Positions 7,908 to 17,847 are shown, counted from the first letter of the stretch. The stretch: 64,000 nucleotides of DNA from Gilvimarinus sp. DA14 (GCF_024204685.1 NZ_CP100350.1:3250501-3314500), one strand, 5' to 3'. Notes: a model not told the origin generated them from the letters alone. Made by a program: numbers and translations.

Positions 7908-10025
7908 TTAAAACTCGCGGCTGATGGTGGCCACCACACGGCGCGGTTCACCGGGGAAGTGACCGGTGCGGGTAATAAAGCCACTTTCGGCGTACTCTTC
8001 ATCGAACAGGTTGCTGACATTCAGTTGCAGTTTCCACTGGTCAAAACTGCTTTGCCAGCTGGCGTCGAACACGGTGTAGGGTTTCACATAATCGCCCTGA
8101 ATGCCGATTTGCTCGTCTTTGTAGTCCACCCCAAAAGCGAATGCCGAGTTAATGGAGGGAAAGTCGTAGCGCGTCCACAGCCCCAGCAGGTTGCGCGGGG
8201 TGTTGGCAAACCGATCGCCGGTGGCGTTGGTGATGCCGCTGGTGGCTTCGAGAACCTTGGTGTCGTTGTAGGCGTAATTCAACGTCATGGTCCAGTGGCG
8301 CAGTAGGTCGGCGCTTAAGTCCATTTCTACCCCGCGGCTGCGCACCTTGCCCACGGCAATTAAGTCGTCCACGCCGTCGCCGCCGACATCGCCCGCCGGG
8401 TCGGATTGCACGACATTGGTTTTTTCAATTTCGTAGGCGGCGACGTTTAACTGCGCGCGGCCCGACCACAGAGTGAGCTTGCTGCCAATTTCAAAGCTTT
8501 GGCTTTCTTCCGGGGCAAAGGGGCCGCCTTTTTCTTCGTCCTGGCTCGAAACACTTTGCGGCTCAAAGCCCTCGCTGTAGCTGGCGTAAAAGTTGAGGTT
8601 GTCGGTTAAGTGGTAAACCGTGCCCAGGCGGTAGGTGAGGGCGGTGTCGCTGTCTTCGGCGGTGCCGCTGGTGCTTTCAAAGTCGTTAAAACGCAGACTA
8701 ACCAGCACATCCCAGGCGTCGGATAATCCGATTAAGTCCTGCACATACAGGCCCGATTGGGTCAGCCCCGATTGCGATTCGCTTTCCCAGTCGCGATCAT
8801 CCAGGCCGTACTGGGCGCGAGAGGTCTGGCCGTAAACCGGATCGTAAAGACTTAGTGGTGGCACAACGCCGCCATCGGTTACGGGGCTGCCGCGCTTGGC
8901 TTTAAAGTCGCTGTCCAGGTCATAAATATCAAAACCCGTCAGCAGCTGATGGCTGATGCCGCCGGTGTTAAATTCGTAAATTAAGTTGGCGTAAGCGCTG
9001 GTGCCTTCGCTGTTGCGCACTTGGTCGCGAAACTGGCGCGCCATCATGTCGTCTACGCCATCGTCATTGGAGTCGTAAAGTCCGCGCGGCTCGTGATAGT
9101 TCTGCAGCTCTTGGTTTTCATAGTAGCGAACCGCCGCATCCAGTTTGACGCTGTCGTTAAACGCGTGTTGCAGGCGCGAGTAGAACACATCGGCGCTCAG
9201 GCTTAAAAAGTCGGTGGGTTCGTTGTGGTTCCAGCTGGGGTCCACCAAAAACTCGCCGTCTTCATCCACCGGCACGCCGCGCAAACGGTTGGCCCCCAGA
9301 GTTTGATCCACAAACGAATATTTGACTTGCACGCTGGTGTCGACGCCCGGCTGCCAAATAAAACCTAAGTCGCCCTGGTCGTTGTCGTTGGTGCTGTTGT
9401 TGCGAAACGGCTCTTCGGTCTCTTTAAGCATGGCTACCCGGTAGCCAAAGTCGCTGTCGCCAAAACCGCCGGTGGCCTGCACGTTCACCCCGGTTAAGTC
9501 GTAATCGCCTACCACAATCTGGGCGCGGCCGTACTGCTCCAGGCTGGCCTGGCTGGTGGCGTAGTTAATCAACCCGCCCGGCGCGCCGGCACCGTAGATG
9601 GCGCCACTGGGGCCTTTAAGTATTTCCAGGCGGTCAACGCCAAAGGTGCGCGGTACGGTAAAGCCCGCGTAGGGGTCGCCGCGCAGGCCGTCGTACAACG
9701 CATCATCCTGACGGAAGCCGCGAAAGGTAATGCCCGAATAACTGAATACGCTCACGCCGCTGATATCGCGATATAGATCCCGCGCATCCCGCGCGCCCTG
9801 GTCTTCAATTAGCTCGGCGTTAATGATTTGCACCGAGGCAGGCACCCGCGACAGGTCGGCATCAATACGGGTCGATACCGAGGAGTTGTTGGCGCGATAC
9901 AGAGACTGGGCCCGGCCGGTGACGACCATGGTTTCCAGTTTCTCGGCGCTGGGTTCAGAGTCGGCTGCCTGAGTTAGGGGCGAGGCGAGGGCTACGGCGA
10001 GAAAGAGAGGTGATCGTTTAAGCAT
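7908..10025 (-). CDS. TonB-dependent siderophore receptor
   Basis: This is an outer-membrane beta-barrel receptor that imports a ferric siderophore, powered by TonB-ExbBD. The ATG at 10025 was chosen because it opens a signal peptide (MLKRSPLFLAVALASPLTQA); the open frame runs about 50 codons further upstream without a plausible leader. A TonB-box-like segment (EKLETMVVTG) follows, then the plug (VPASVQIINAELIEDQGARDA, FRGFRQDDALYDGLRG, VDRLEILKGPSGAIYGAGAPGG) and a 22-strand-type barrel ending in the aromatic residue of ISREF. The 705-residue length is normal. The neighbouring PepSY gene supports iron uptake. The siderophore type cannot be read from sequence. Confidence 0.93.
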   Translation of the reverse strand: MLKRSPLFLAVALASPLTQAADSEPSAEKLETMVVTGRAQSLYRANNSSVSTRIDADLSRVPASVQIINAELIEDQGARDARDLYRDISGVSVFSYSGITFRGFRQDDALYDGLRGDPYAGFTVPRTFGVDRLEILKGPSGAIYGAGAPGGLINYATSQASLEQYGRAQIVVGDYDLTGVNVQATGGFGDSDFGYRVAMLKETEEPFRNNSTNDNDQGDLGFIWQPGVDTSVQVKYSFVDQTLGANRLRGVPVDEDGEFLVDPSWNHNEPTDFLSLSADVFYSRLQHAFNDSVKLDAAVRYYENQELQNYHEPRGLYDSNDDGVDDMMARQFRDQVRNSEGTSAYANLIYEFNTGGISHQLLTGFDIYDLDSDFKAKRGSPVTDGGVVPPLSLYDPVYGQTSRAQYGLDDRDWESESQSGLTQSGLYVQDLIGLSDAWDVLVSLRFNDFESTSGTAEDSDTALTYRLGTVYHLTDNLNFYASYSEGFEPQSVSSQDEEKGGPFAPEESQSFEIGSKLTLWSGRAQLNVAAYEIEKTNVVQSDPAGDVGGDGVDDLIAVGKVRSRGVEMDLSADLLRHWTMTLNYAYNDTKVLEATSGITNATGDRFANTPRNLLGLWTRYDFPSINSAFAFGVDYKDEQIGIQGDYVKPYTVFDASWQSSFDQWKLQLNVSNLFDEEYAESGFITRTGHFPGEPRRVVATISREF

Positions 10026-10059
10026 GAAGTTATCCGTTCTGCGAAATTTGTGCGGATGG

Positions 10060-10080
10060 TAAAGATTATCATGTATATTT
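10060..10080 (-). promoter_or_regulatory. Possible Fur box upstream of the siderophore receptor
   Basis: On the minus strand this reads ATACATGATAATCTTTACC, which contains ATGATAATC, matching the core of the Fur consensus (GATAATGATAATCATTATC) but only over about half of it. It lies about 35-55 nt upstream of the receptor start codon. The call leans on gene function as much as on sequence. Confidence 0.35.
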
Positions 10081-10153
10081 GCAATTGGTGTGCTGTTCAA
10101 TCGCGTGGTTGATATGGATAATGGCGCTCTTGTAACCGCCCACAGGATGCCGC

Positions 10154-11758
10154 GTGAGTCAGTTAGAAACCCCACAGCCCTCGGCCAATAAGCCGCCCGC
10201 CAAGCCCGGCCTACTTCGTTCTAGCAGCAAGGTGGGCGCCATGACCATGAGCTCGCGGGTGCTGGGGTTGGTGCGCGATGTGGTGTTTGCCCACACCATT
10301 GGCGCCGGTGGCGGGGCCGATGCTTTCTTCGTAGCGTTCAAGATTCCCAACTTTATGCGCCGCCTGTTTGCCGAAGGGGCTTTCGCCCAGGCGTTTGTGC
10401 CGGTGTTGTCGGAGTATCGGCAAAATGGCTCTCACGCGGCGGTCAAGGCGCTGGTGGATCGGGTAGCCGGGGGCCTGGGATTGGTGTTGCTGCTGGTGAC
10501 CGCGCTGGCGGTGTTGGGCGCGCCTTTGGTGGCAACAGTATTTGCGCCAGGCTTTCGCGGTGACCCCGAGCAGTTTGCCCTGGCCACCGAGATGATTCGC
10601 ATCACCTTTCCCTATCTGATGCTGATTTCGCTAACCGGTTTGGTAGGCGCCATTCTCAACAGCTACGACCGCTTTGCAATACCAGCGTTTACCCCGGTGT
10701 TATTGAATGTGGCGCTTATCGTCGCCGCCTTGGTCGTCGCCCCTATGTTTGACCCATCGGCGCTGGGACTGGCCTGGGGTGTGTTGGCCGCCGGGGTGTT
10801 GCAGTTGCTGTTTCAGTTGCCGTTTTTAAAACCCATCGCGTTGGTGCCCTCGCCCAAGGTGGATTGGCGCGACCCCGGGGTTAAACGCATTTTGACCTTG
10901 ATGGTGCCGGCGCTGTTTGGGGTGTCCGTCAGTCAAATAAACCTGCTGCTGGATACGGTGATTGCCTCCTTGCTGCCCGATGGCAGTATCTCCTGGCTTT
11001 ACTATTCCGAGCGCTTGGCCGATTTGCCCCTGGGGGTGTTTGCGGTGGCTATCGCCACGGTTATCTTGCCCAACTTGTCGCGCCAGCACGCCGGTAAAGA
11101 CCCCGCCAGTTTTGCCAGTACTCTGGACTGGGCGCTTCGCCTGGTGTTTTTGATTGCCTTGCCCGCCGTGGTGGCGCTGCTGATTCTGGCCGAGCCAATT
11201 CTGGTTACTCTGTTTCAATACGGCGCCACCACAGCGGCGGATACGGATATGGCGGCCCTAAGTATGCGTGCCTACGCCCTGGGTTTGTTGGCTTTTATGC
11301 TGATTAAAGTGCTGGCCCCTGGCTTTTACGCCCGCCAGGATATGAAAACCCCGGTGCGCATTGGCATTATCGCCATGGCGGCCAACATGGTGTTGAACCT
11401 GATTTTTGTGGTGCCGCTGCATTTTTACTACGGCATTGGCCATGTGGGCCTGGCCCTGGCGACGGCGGCTTCGGCTTATATAAACAGCGGTCTGCTCTAC
11501 TGGGGCCTGCGCCGCCGGAAGATATTCTGGCGTCAGCCGGGCTGGGGCCGCTTTTTGTTGCAGTTATTGCTGGCTAACACCGCGATGGGGGTGTTGCTCT
11601 ACGCTGCCACAATGCTCTGGCCCGAGTGGATACAGTGGGGTGCGTTTGACCGCATCTGGCGCCTGGCCGCCCTATGCGCCGCAGGCGCCGCCATCTACGC
11701 CGCCATCTTGCTTATCACCGGACTGCGTCCCCGACATCTGAAACATCGCAGCTTTTGA
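10154..11758 (+). CDS. murJ: Lipid II flippase MurJ
   Basis: This is the essential flippase that moves lipid II across the inner membrane for peptidoglycan synthesis (MOP superfamily). The 534 residues carry the family's N-terminal signature (SSRVLGLVRDVVFAHTIGAGGGADAFFVAFKIPNFMRRLFAEGAFAQAFVPVL), here quoted only as landmarks SSRVLGLVRD, ADAFFVAFKIPN and RRLFAEGAFAQAFVP, and about 14 hydrophobic helices. The Arg residues of the central cavity are present (R in GLVRD and in MRRLF). The start is GTG at 10154 with AGGA about 6 nt upstream. It is divergent from the siderophore receptor and far from the dcw cluster that makes its substrate. Confidence 0.93.
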   Translation: MSQLETPQPSANKPPAKPGLLRSSSKVGAMTMSSRVLGLVRDVVFAHTIGAGGGADAFFVAFKIPNFMRRLFAEGAFAQAFVPVLSEYRQNGSHAAVKALVDRVAGGLGLVLLLVTALAVLGAPLVATVFAPGFRGDPEQFALATEMIRITFPYLMLISLTGLVGAILNSYDRFAIPAFTPVLLNVALIVAALVVAPMFDPSALGLAWGVLAAGVLQLLFQLPFLKPIALVPSPKVDWRDPGVKRILTLMVPALFGVSVSQINLLLDTVIASLLPDGSISWLYYSERLADLPLGVFAVAIATVILPNLSRQHAGKDPASFASTLDWALRLVFLIALPAVVALLILAEPILVTLFQYGATTAADTDMAALSMRAYALGLLAFMLIKVLAPGFYARQDMKTPVRIGIIAMAANMVLNLIFVVPLHFYYGIGHVGLALATAASAYINSGLLYWGLRRRKIFWRQPGWGRFLLQLLLANTAMGVLLYAATMLWPEWIQWGAFDRIWRLAALCAAGAAIYAAILLITGLRPRHLKHRSF

Positions 11759-11805
11759 GTAAGTCGCCGTAACCGTATAGGGTGGGACGGGGCTTACTCA
11801 GCACT

Positions 11806-11830
11806 CACTGCCTCGGGCGCTGAGGCAGTG
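11806..11830. other. Perfect 9-bp hairpin between murJ and the MATE gene
   Basis: CACTGCCTC (11806-11814) pairs with GAGGCAGTG (11822-11830) around a 7-nt loop. No T run follows on either side, so this is not a standard Rho-independent terminator. It could be a transcript-end hairpin for murJ or a leader structure for the next gene. Confidence 0.45.
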
Positions 11831-11893
11831 CGCCTGGATCACCGTTGGGCGTCTGTTATACTCGCCTCCCTCCGCAGAAACAGGTTCCACTCC

Positions 11894-13231
11894 ATGCCTC
11901 CGTTACAGGCCACCATGACAGAAGGCCGGGTTTCATCCCAATTGCGCGCCCTGGCTTTGCCCATGGTGTGGGGGCTGTTGGCGACCATGTCGTTTAATGT
12001 GGTCGATACTTTCTTTGTTGCTCAGCTGGGCAATTCACATCTAGCCGCGATGAGCTTTACCTTCCCGGTGGTGATGGTGCTGACCAGTATTGGTATCGGC
12101 CTAGGGGCGGGCACGTCATCGGCGGTGGCGCGCAGTGTGGGAGCGGGTGAGGCCAATGATGCTCAGCGGCTGGCGACCGATGCGGTCACTTTAACTCTGC
12201 TAATTTCCGTCAGTGTCTGTGCGATTGGTTGGTTTACGATCGATCCGCTATTTACCCTGCTGGGCGCCTCCAGCGAATTGTTGCCACTTATTCATCAGTA
12301 CATGAGTATCTGGTACTTCAGCGCGCCCTGTTTGCTGGTGCCCATGGTGGCTTTGGCATCGCTGCGCGCTATGGGGATGAGCCGGGTGCAGGGCACACTG
12401 ATGAGCGCTGCCGCTGTGTTTAATGCACTGCTGGACCCGCTGCTTATTTTTGGCCTGTGGGGATTGCCTCGTTTGGAGTTGGCCGGCGCAGCCTGGGCTA
12501 CCTTAATTACCCGCGGCCTGACGCTGATGATCGCACTTTACATATTGCGCGCCCGAGTGGGCTTGCTAACTACACCTTTCGCTCCCTGGGCGGCCATTGT
12601 GCGGTCTTGGCGCAGCATTGTGCATGTTGGGCTGCCGGCCATGGCATCCAATATTATTATTCCCCTGGCCAGCGGTATTGTGGTGATGATGGTCGCGCGC
12701 TACGGCACAGATGCGGTAGCGGGCATGGGCATTGCCGTGCGCGTTGAGCCCCTGGCGCTGATTGCTTTTTATGCACTATCTGGTGTGGTCGGGCCCTTTT
12801 TCGGCCAGAACCACAGCGCCGGTATTCAGTCCAGACTTAAGCAGGCGCACAAGGTATTAAGCGTATTTTGCCTGGGGTTTGGGGCTTTGCTGGCACTGCT
12901 GCTTTGGCTTTTAAGCGGACCCATCGCCGGGTTGTTTACCGATCATGCCGAGGTCGCCGCGGTGGCGGTACTCTATCTCAGTATTGTGCCTTTTAGTTAC
13001 GGTGCCTACGGGTTGGTGATGTCTGTGAATGCGGCCTTTAACGGCCTGGGCAAACCCTGGCCCGCCATGTTGCTCTCCGCCAGTCGCGTATTGCTGGTCT
13101 TTTTGCCCTTAGCCTGGTTGCTGCAGCTGGTTTGGGGGCTGAATGGTTTGTTCGCGGCTACCGCGGTGACCAATGTACTGGTGGGCGGTTGGGCCTGGCA
13201 TTGGCTGCGTAAGCAGGTAACCGAGCGCTAG
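11894..13231 (+). CDS. MATE family multidrug/organic cation efflux transporter
   Basis: This is a 12-helix inner-membrane antiporter of the MATE family, which exports drugs or metabolites using Na+ or H+. The repeated MatE halves are visible: LRALALPMVWGLLATMSFNVVDTFFVAQLG at the N-terminus (landmarks LALPMVWG and VDTFFVAQLG) and LPAMASNIIIPLASG in the second half. The segment GIGLGAGTSSAVARSVGAG matches the family. The start is probably ATG 11894 (MPPLQATMTEG) with ACAGG about 9 nt upstream; ATG 11915 is possible. A TATACT -10-like hexamer lies about 40 nt upstream. The substrate is unknown. Confidence 0.85.
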   Translation: MPPLQATMTEGRVSSQLRALALPMVWGLLATMSFNVVDTFFVAQLGNSHLAAMSFTFPVVMVLTSIGIGLGAGTSSAVARSVGAGEANDAQRLATDAVTLTLLISVSVCAIGWFTIDPLFTLLGASSELLPLIHQYMSIWYFSAPCLLVPMVALASLRAMGMSRVQGTLMSAAAVFNALLDPLLIFGLWGLPRLELAGAAWATLITRGLTLMIALYILRARVGLLTTPFAPWAAIVRSWRSIVHVGLPAMASNIIIPLASGIVVMMVARYGTDAVAGMGIAVRVEPLALIAFYALSGVVGPFFGQNHSAGIQSRLKQAHKVLSVFCLGFGALLALLLWLLSGPIAGLFTDHAEVAAVAVLYLSIVPFSYGAYGLVMSVNAAFNGLGKPWPAMLLSASRVLLVFLPLAWLLQLVWGLNGLFAATAVTNVLVGGWAWHWLRKQVTER

Positions 13232-13394
13232 AATGTGCCTCCCATTCTGTTGATCGGTATCAGGGCGACCTTGTTACAGCGGCGTGATAAGGTTTGTTCG
13301 TTACACTTGATAACCACTTTGCGGGCCACTGCGCTTCTGTAGCTATGGTGGAATAGGTACAATGCGCCATTCGGTAGAGACCCCAGGGATAGAC

Positions 13395-14018
13395 ATGAGC
13401 GACAGCAACACGCCCTACGAGCTGAAGAATATTAATTTGCCCTCCAATGCGGTGTGGCATAAATGCACTGTCAGCCCGCTGGACAGGGCGAGATTGATGG
13501 AGCAAACCCCGCGCTGTATATGGCTTACCGGGCTGTCTGGCGCGGGTAAATCCACTGTTGCCAATGCTCTGGATGCCACCTTGCACGAGAATGGTGTGAA
13601 GTCTTTTCTGCTGGATGGCGACAATGTTCGCCATGGACTGAACAAAGATTTGGGTATGACTGAGTCCGATCGCGCGGAGAATATCCGCCGCGTGGGCGAG
13701 GTGGCCAAGCTGATGGTGGACTCGGGGCTGGTGGTGATTTGCGCGTTTATTTCACCCTACAAACGCGACCGACAGATGGTGCGCTCAATTTTCAAACACG
13801 GCCAGTTTGTCGAGGTTTATCTGGAAACACCTTTGTCTGTGTGTGAGCAGCGTGACCCCAAGGGGCTGTACAAAAAAGCCCGCGCTGGTGTTATCAAGCA
13901 GTTTACCGGTATCAGCGATCCCTATGAGGTGCCGGAGAACGCCGAAATCACCATTGATACCAGCACCCTCAGTGTTGCCGACAGCGTCAAACATATACTG
14001 CAGGTCTTATCCCAATAG
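13395..14018 (+). CDS. cysC: Adenylyl-sulfate kinase (APS kinase)
   Basis: The enzyme phosphorylates APS to PAPS in sulfate activation. The ATG at 13395 is preferred to an in-frame ATG at 13362 because AGGGA lies 5 nt upstream. The 207-residue product has the P-loop GLSGAGKS at about 46-53, the [16 protein letters not shown] region that binds APS, the [15 protein letters not shown] segment, FISPYKRDR, and the lid [12 protein letters not shown]. It precedes cysQ by 20 nt, so the two are probably co-transcribed. CysD and CysN are not next to it, unlike the cysDNC operon of enteric bacteria. Confidence 0.93.
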   Translation: MSDSNTPYELKNINLPSNAVWHKCTVSPLDRARLMEQTPRCIWLTGLSGAGKSTVANALDATLHENGVKSFLLDGDNVRHGLNKDLGMTESDRAENIRRVGEVAKLMVDSGLVVICAFISPYKRDRQMVRSIFKHGQFVEVYLETPLSVCEQRDPKGLYKKARAGVIKQFTGISDPYEVPENAEITIDTSTLSVADSVKHILQVLSQ

Positions 14019-14038
14019 AATTCCCTTCAGGATGCCCC

Positions 14039-14824
14039 ATGAGTAATACACCCGACTACCCGCAAGTCATTGAAACGGCGGAGCAGGCCGGTGACCTGAT
14101 TATGCAGGTTTACCAGCGCGACTTTTCTGTTGCACATAAAGACGATGACAGCCCGCTCACCGAGGCTGATTTAGCGGCCCATCAGCACATTCAAAAAGCG
14201 CTGGAATCTCTTACCCCGGACATTCCCGTGCTGTCGGAAGAGAGTGCCGATATCAGCTGGCACACCCGGCAAGCCTGGCGTGAATACTGGTTGGTCGACC
14301 CATTAGATGGCACCAAAGAATTTATTAAAAAGAACGATGAATTTACCGTGAATATTGCGCACATCGTCGATGGCCATCCTGTATGGGGTGTGGTGGTGGC
14401 GCCTGCGCTCGGCATTACCTATTACGGAGGCCGGGCGGTAGACGGCAGCTTTAAAGTTAAAGATGGTGACACTCAGGCTATTCGGGTAGCCGATGTGCCG
14501 ACCGATTCCAGCGGCTGGTGTATCGTGGGCAGCCGCTCACACCAAAGTGAAGCCTTCGCCGATTTTATCGCCCGATTTGATAACCCGCGCATTACCAGCA
14601 TGGGGAGTTCGCTCAAAATCTGTTTAGTGGCGGAAGGCCAAGCGCATTTATACCCGCGCCTCGGCCCCACCAGCGAGTGGGATACCGGTGCCGCTCACGC
14701 AGTTTTAGTCGGTGCCGGTGGTAAAATTATTGAAACGGAATCGGGCCGGCATTTGCCCTATAACCAAAAAGAGTCTGTGTTAAACCCGTACTTTATTGCC
14801 GCTGCCGACGCCTACCAGAGTTAA
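14039..14824 (+). CDS. cysQ: 3'(2'),5'-bisphosphate nucleotidase CysQ
   Basis: The enzyme hydrolyses PAP (3'-phosphoadenosine 5'-phosphate) to AMP and removes the toxic by-product of PAPS use. It belongs to the Mg2+-dependent, Li+-sensitive inositol-monophosphatase superfamily. Metal-binding landmarks are SPLTEAD, the Glu pair in LSEES, the DPLDGTKEF motif, and the C-terminal SEWDTGAAHAVL. The 261-residue length is normal. AGGA precedes the ATG. Its place after cysC fits a PAPS-making and PAP-clearing pair. Confidence 0.93.
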   Translation: MSNTPDYPQVIETAEQAGDLIMQVYQRDFSVAHKDDDSPLTEADLAAHQHIQKALESLTPDIPVLSEESADISWHTRQAWREYWLVDPLDGTKEFIKKNDEFTVNIAHIVDGHPVWGVVVAPALGITYYGGRAVDGSFKVKDGDTQAIRVADVPTDSSGWCIVGSRSHQSEAFADFIARFDNPRITSMGSSLKICLVAEGQAHLYPRLGPTSEWDTGAAHAVLVGAGGKIIETESGRHLPYNQKESVLNPYFIAAADAYQS

Positions 14825-14972
14825 CCGCTCTGGGAATTAAATTTCACATCTAATATTTTCGCGTGCTGGCACTTACTCTTGAGTGAGGGGGCCAGCAACA
14901 GGCAATTGTGTCCGTTGTGCATTTGATGGACAATACCGCCCCTCTGTTAACCGACCCTATTTAAGTAAACTC

Positions 14973-16556
14973 ATGGCCAATCCCGCTTTGCTCAAGCAAA
15001 TCCAAAAGCGTCGTACCTTTGCGATTATTTCTCACCCGGATGCCGGTAAAACCACTATTACCGAAAAGCTGTTGTTGTTCGGTAATGCCATTCAAGTGGG
15101 GGGCTCGGTCAAGGGTAAAAAAGGCCCTCATGCCAAATCGGACTGGATGACCATGGAGCAGGAGCGGGGTATTTCGGTGACCTCGTCGGTCATGCAGTTT
15201 CCCTACAAAGACCGCACCGTAAACCTGTTGGATACGCCCGGGCACGAGGATTTTTCGGAGGATACCTACCGCACCCTCACGGCAGTTGACTCGGTGTTGA
15301 TGGTAATTGACGGCGCCAAGGGTGTGGAAGATCGAACCATCAAGCTGATGGAGGTTTGTCGGCTGCGCGATACGCCAATTTTGTCTTTTATCAACAAGAT
15401 GGATCGCGATACCCGCGACCCTATTGAGGTAATGGACGAAGTTGAAGATGTGTTGAAAATTGCCGCTGCGCCCATCAATTGGCCGCTGGGGATGGGGCAG
15501 CACTTTAAGGGCGTCTACAATCTTTATACCGACACTATCCATGTGTATCGCTCTGGGCAGGGGCATACGATCCCTGAGGATGAACAGGTTAAGGGCCTTG
15601 ATAGCGACGAGGCGCGGCAGCTGTTAGGGGACGAGTACGAGGACATCTGCGACGAGATTGAACTGGTGCGCGGTGCTACCCACGAGTTTGAGTTGGATGA
15701 GTATCTGGCCGGGCGTATGACTCCGGTTTTCTTTGGCACGGCTTTAGGTAATTTTGGTGTGCGTGAAATGCTCGATGGTTTTGTCGAGTGGGCGCCCAAA
15801 CCTATTGGCCGCGATACCAACGAGAGGTTTATCGAGTCTTCTGAAGAGGGTTTTTCTGGTTTTGTTTTTAAAATTCAGGCCAACATGGACCCTAAGCACC
15901 GCGACCGGATTGCCTTTATGCGGGTTTGTTCTGGGGTGTATAAGAAAGGGATGAAAATGCGGCACGTACGCATTGGCAAAGACGTTAAAGTCTCCGATGC
16001 GGTAACGTTTATGGCCGGCGATCGCGAGTCGGTAGAAGAGGCGGTTTCCGGAGATATTATCGGCTTACACAACCATGGCACGATTCAGATCGGCGATACT
16101 TTTACCGAAGGTGAAGCGCTCAAGTTCACGGGCATTCCGCACTTTGCCCCTGAGCTGTTTCGCCGTATTCGCCTGAAAGATCCACTCAAAACTAAGGCAC
16201 TGCAAAAAGGTTTGCAGCAGCTGTCGGAGGAGGGTTCAACTCAGGTTTTCTTTCCTTTGAATAACAATGACATTGTTGTCGGCGCTGTGGGGGTGCTGCA
16301 GTTTGAAGTGGTTGCCTACCGTTTGAAGGATGAGTACAAGGTGGAAGCGGTGTACGAGCCGGTGAATATTGCCACAGCTCGCTGGGTTGAATGTGATGAT
16401 GCGAAAAAATTCGAAGAGTTTAAGCGCAAGTGCGCTGATAACCTGTGTATCGACGGCGGTGGCCATTTGACTTACTTGGCTCCTACCCGGGTTAATTTAT
16501 CGCTTGCCGAAGAGCGTTATCCCGATGTACGCTTCAGAGCTACGCGCGAGCATTAA
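14973..16556 (+). CDS. prfC: Peptide chain release factor 3
   Basis: RF3 is a translational GTPase that recycles RF1 and RF2 from the ribosome after termination. The start at ATG 14973 ([17 protein letters not shown]) gives 527 residues, close to E. coli RF3 (529); the longer open frame from 14883 adds an unlikely leader. G1 is [10 protein letters not shown]3 is DTPGHEDF, G4 is NKMD, and domain II ([20 protein letters not shown]) follows. The C-terminal domain ends in [12 protein letters not shown]. The gene is monocistronic and ends in a bidirectional terminator. Confidence 0.95.
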   Translation: MANPALLKQIQKRRTFAIISHPDAGKTTITEKLLLFGNAIQVGGSVKGKKGPHAKSDWMTMEQERGISVTSSVMQFPYKDRTVNLLDTPGHEDFSEDTYRTLTAVDSVLMVIDGAKGVEDRTIKLMEVCRLRDTPILSFINKMDRDTRDPIEVMDEVEDVLKIAAAPINWPLGMGQHFKGVYNLYTDTIHVYRSGQGHTIPEDEQVKGLDSDEARQLLGDEYEDICDEIELVRGATHEFELDEYLAGRMTPVFFGTALGNFGVREMLDGFVEWAPKPIGRDTNERFIESSEEGFSGFVFKIQANMDPKHRDRIAFMRVCSGVYKKGMKMRHVRIGKDVKVSDAVTFMAGDRESVEEAVSGDIIGLHNHGTIQIGDTFTEGEALKFTGIPHFAPELFRRIRLKDPLKTKALQKGLQQLSEEGSTQVFFPLNNNDIVVGAVGVLQFEVVAYRLKDEYKVEAVYEPVNIATARWVECDDAKKFEEFKRKCADNLCIDGGGHLTYLAPTRVNLSLAEERYPDVRFRATREH

Positions 16557-16577
16557 TCTCTAATCGGTGAGGCAAAA

Positions 16578-16611
16578 TAAAAAGCCCGGGCCAAGACCCG
16601 GGCTTTTTTTA
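16578..16611. terminator. Bidirectional terminator between prfC and the TonB-like gene
   Basis: AAAGCCCGGG and CCCGGGCTTT form a 10-bp stem with a six-base loop. A T run follows on the plus strand and an A run precedes it, so it can serve both convergent genes. Confidence 0.93.
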
Positions 16612-17847
16612 TTCTCTGCGCAGGGCAAAGGTAATAGGGATGGTGAACTCGTGGGTGATGCCCGTGATAATTTCAGGAATCTCGGGGTAGGGCGCCGCAT
16701 CTTCAACCGCCTCCATTGCTTCACTGTTTAAGATGGAATACTCCGTCTCTTCCAGCATTTCCGCGTTAAGCAGGTTGCCACTACGGTCCAGTGCTACGGC
16801 GATACGCACAAACCCTTCGTAGCCGCGCTGCAGAGCGCGTCGAGGGTATTCAATTTCTAACTGTACCTGGCGCACCAACCGAGAGAAATAGCGCTGGTTG
16901 GCCAGCAGCGACTCGGCGGTGAAGGTGGGAACATAATCTTCGCTATCCTCTTCTTCGGGTTCTGGCTCGGGCGCTGCTACCGAACTACTGGAAACCGCTA
17001 CTGCACTGCTTGCGCGAACAGGTTCTGGTGTGGGCTCTGGCTCTGGCTCGGGTTCGGCAGCTGCCTGCGCCGCGGGCTCAGCCGCTGGCAGTTCGGTTTT
17101 TGGAAGTTCGATTTTAGGTGCGGCAATCACCGGTGCGGCTTCGGCAATAGCGGGGGCCGCCTCACTTTGCGGTTGCGCGGCAACTTCCGGCTCGGGTTCA
17201 GGCGTGGGGGCAGGGGCCGGCTCTGGAGCGATCCATCCGGCCACTTGGTCAATGCGCTCTGGGGTGGGGCTAAGCGATTGATAGCGGCTGCGCAAACTAT
17301 CGCTTACATCACCCGCAACTAACAGTTGATCGCGAAAGTTGGAGGACAGGGGAACCCGGCCTACCCAAGTGCTGGCCAGCAGGGCGAAGAAATCGTCGTT
17401 GGCAATGGTACCGATGGTGATTGTGTCTACAATAATGCTCACACCTTCGCCTGGGGTGAGGGCAAACACTATATGGTCACCCTCACGCAGGCGCTCGGTA
17501 AACATTTTGGTGAAGGCCACCATGTTGTCCGCTTGAGCGGTCAGTGCATCAGAGCGGTTGTTGATCGCCATGCCCTCAATCCACATGCGGCTAAAACGTC
17601 GCGCCGATAATCCCCTGTTGGCGGTGACTTTCAGCTCCATGCGCATGGGCATATCGGCCGCGAGCAATACATCGGCGTTCTCGGTGAGACTTTCACTGTA
17701 AATAGCACCGATAAACTGGTCTTTACCCAGTTCCTGGTGCACGGCCATGCCGTTCAGCAGCGGGGCTGCGGTCACAAAATGTGACAGACCGATCAAGAAT
17801 GTGGTTACACACGCCAACGAATATCGAATTGAGCGGAGGGATCGCAT
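16609..17847 (-). CDS. TonB-like protein with N-terminal chalcone-isomerase-like domain
   Basis: This 412-residue envelope protein has three parts. Residues 1-28 form a signal peptide or N-terminal anchor (SLACVTTFLIGLSHFVTAA). Residues about 30-200 resemble the bacterial chalcone-isomerase-like fold, with landmarks LGKDQFIGAIY, LSARRFSRMWIEG, LREGDHIVFALTPGEG and DDFFALLASTWVGRVPLS. A Pro/Glu/Ala-rich linker of about 110 residues follows. The C-terminal 85 residues look like a TonB C-terminal domain (IEYPRRALQRGYEGFVRIAVALD..., ending FTIPITFAL). A classical TonB N-terminal helix with the ExbB-contacting His/Ser is not obvious. Whether it energises a receptor or has another envelope role is unknown. 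It ends in the terminator shared with prfC. Confidence 0.72.
   Translation of the reverse strand: MRSLRSIRYSLACVTTFLIGLSHFVTAAPLLNGMAVHQELGKDQFIGAIYSESLTENADVLLAADMPMRMELKVTANRGLSARRFSRMWIEGMAINNRSDALTAQADNMVAFTKMFTERLREGDHIVFALTPGEGVSIIVDTITIGTIANDDFFALLASTWVGRVPLSSNFRDQLLVAGDVSDSLRSRYQSLSPTPERIDQVAGWIAPEPAPAPTPEPEPEVAAQPQSEAAPAIAEAAPVIAAPKIELPKTELPAAEPAAQAAAEPEPEPEPTPEPVRASSAVAVSSSSVAAPEPEPEEEDSEDYVPTFTAESLLANQRYFSRLVRQVQLEIEYPRRALQRGYEGFVRIAVALDRSGNLLNAEMLEETEYSILNSEAMEAVEDAAPYPEIPEIITGITHEFTIPITFALRRE

Noticed and set aside
11806-11830. Rho-independent terminator of murJ
   Set aside because: The stem is perfect but no T run follows on either strand, so I listed it only as a hairpin.
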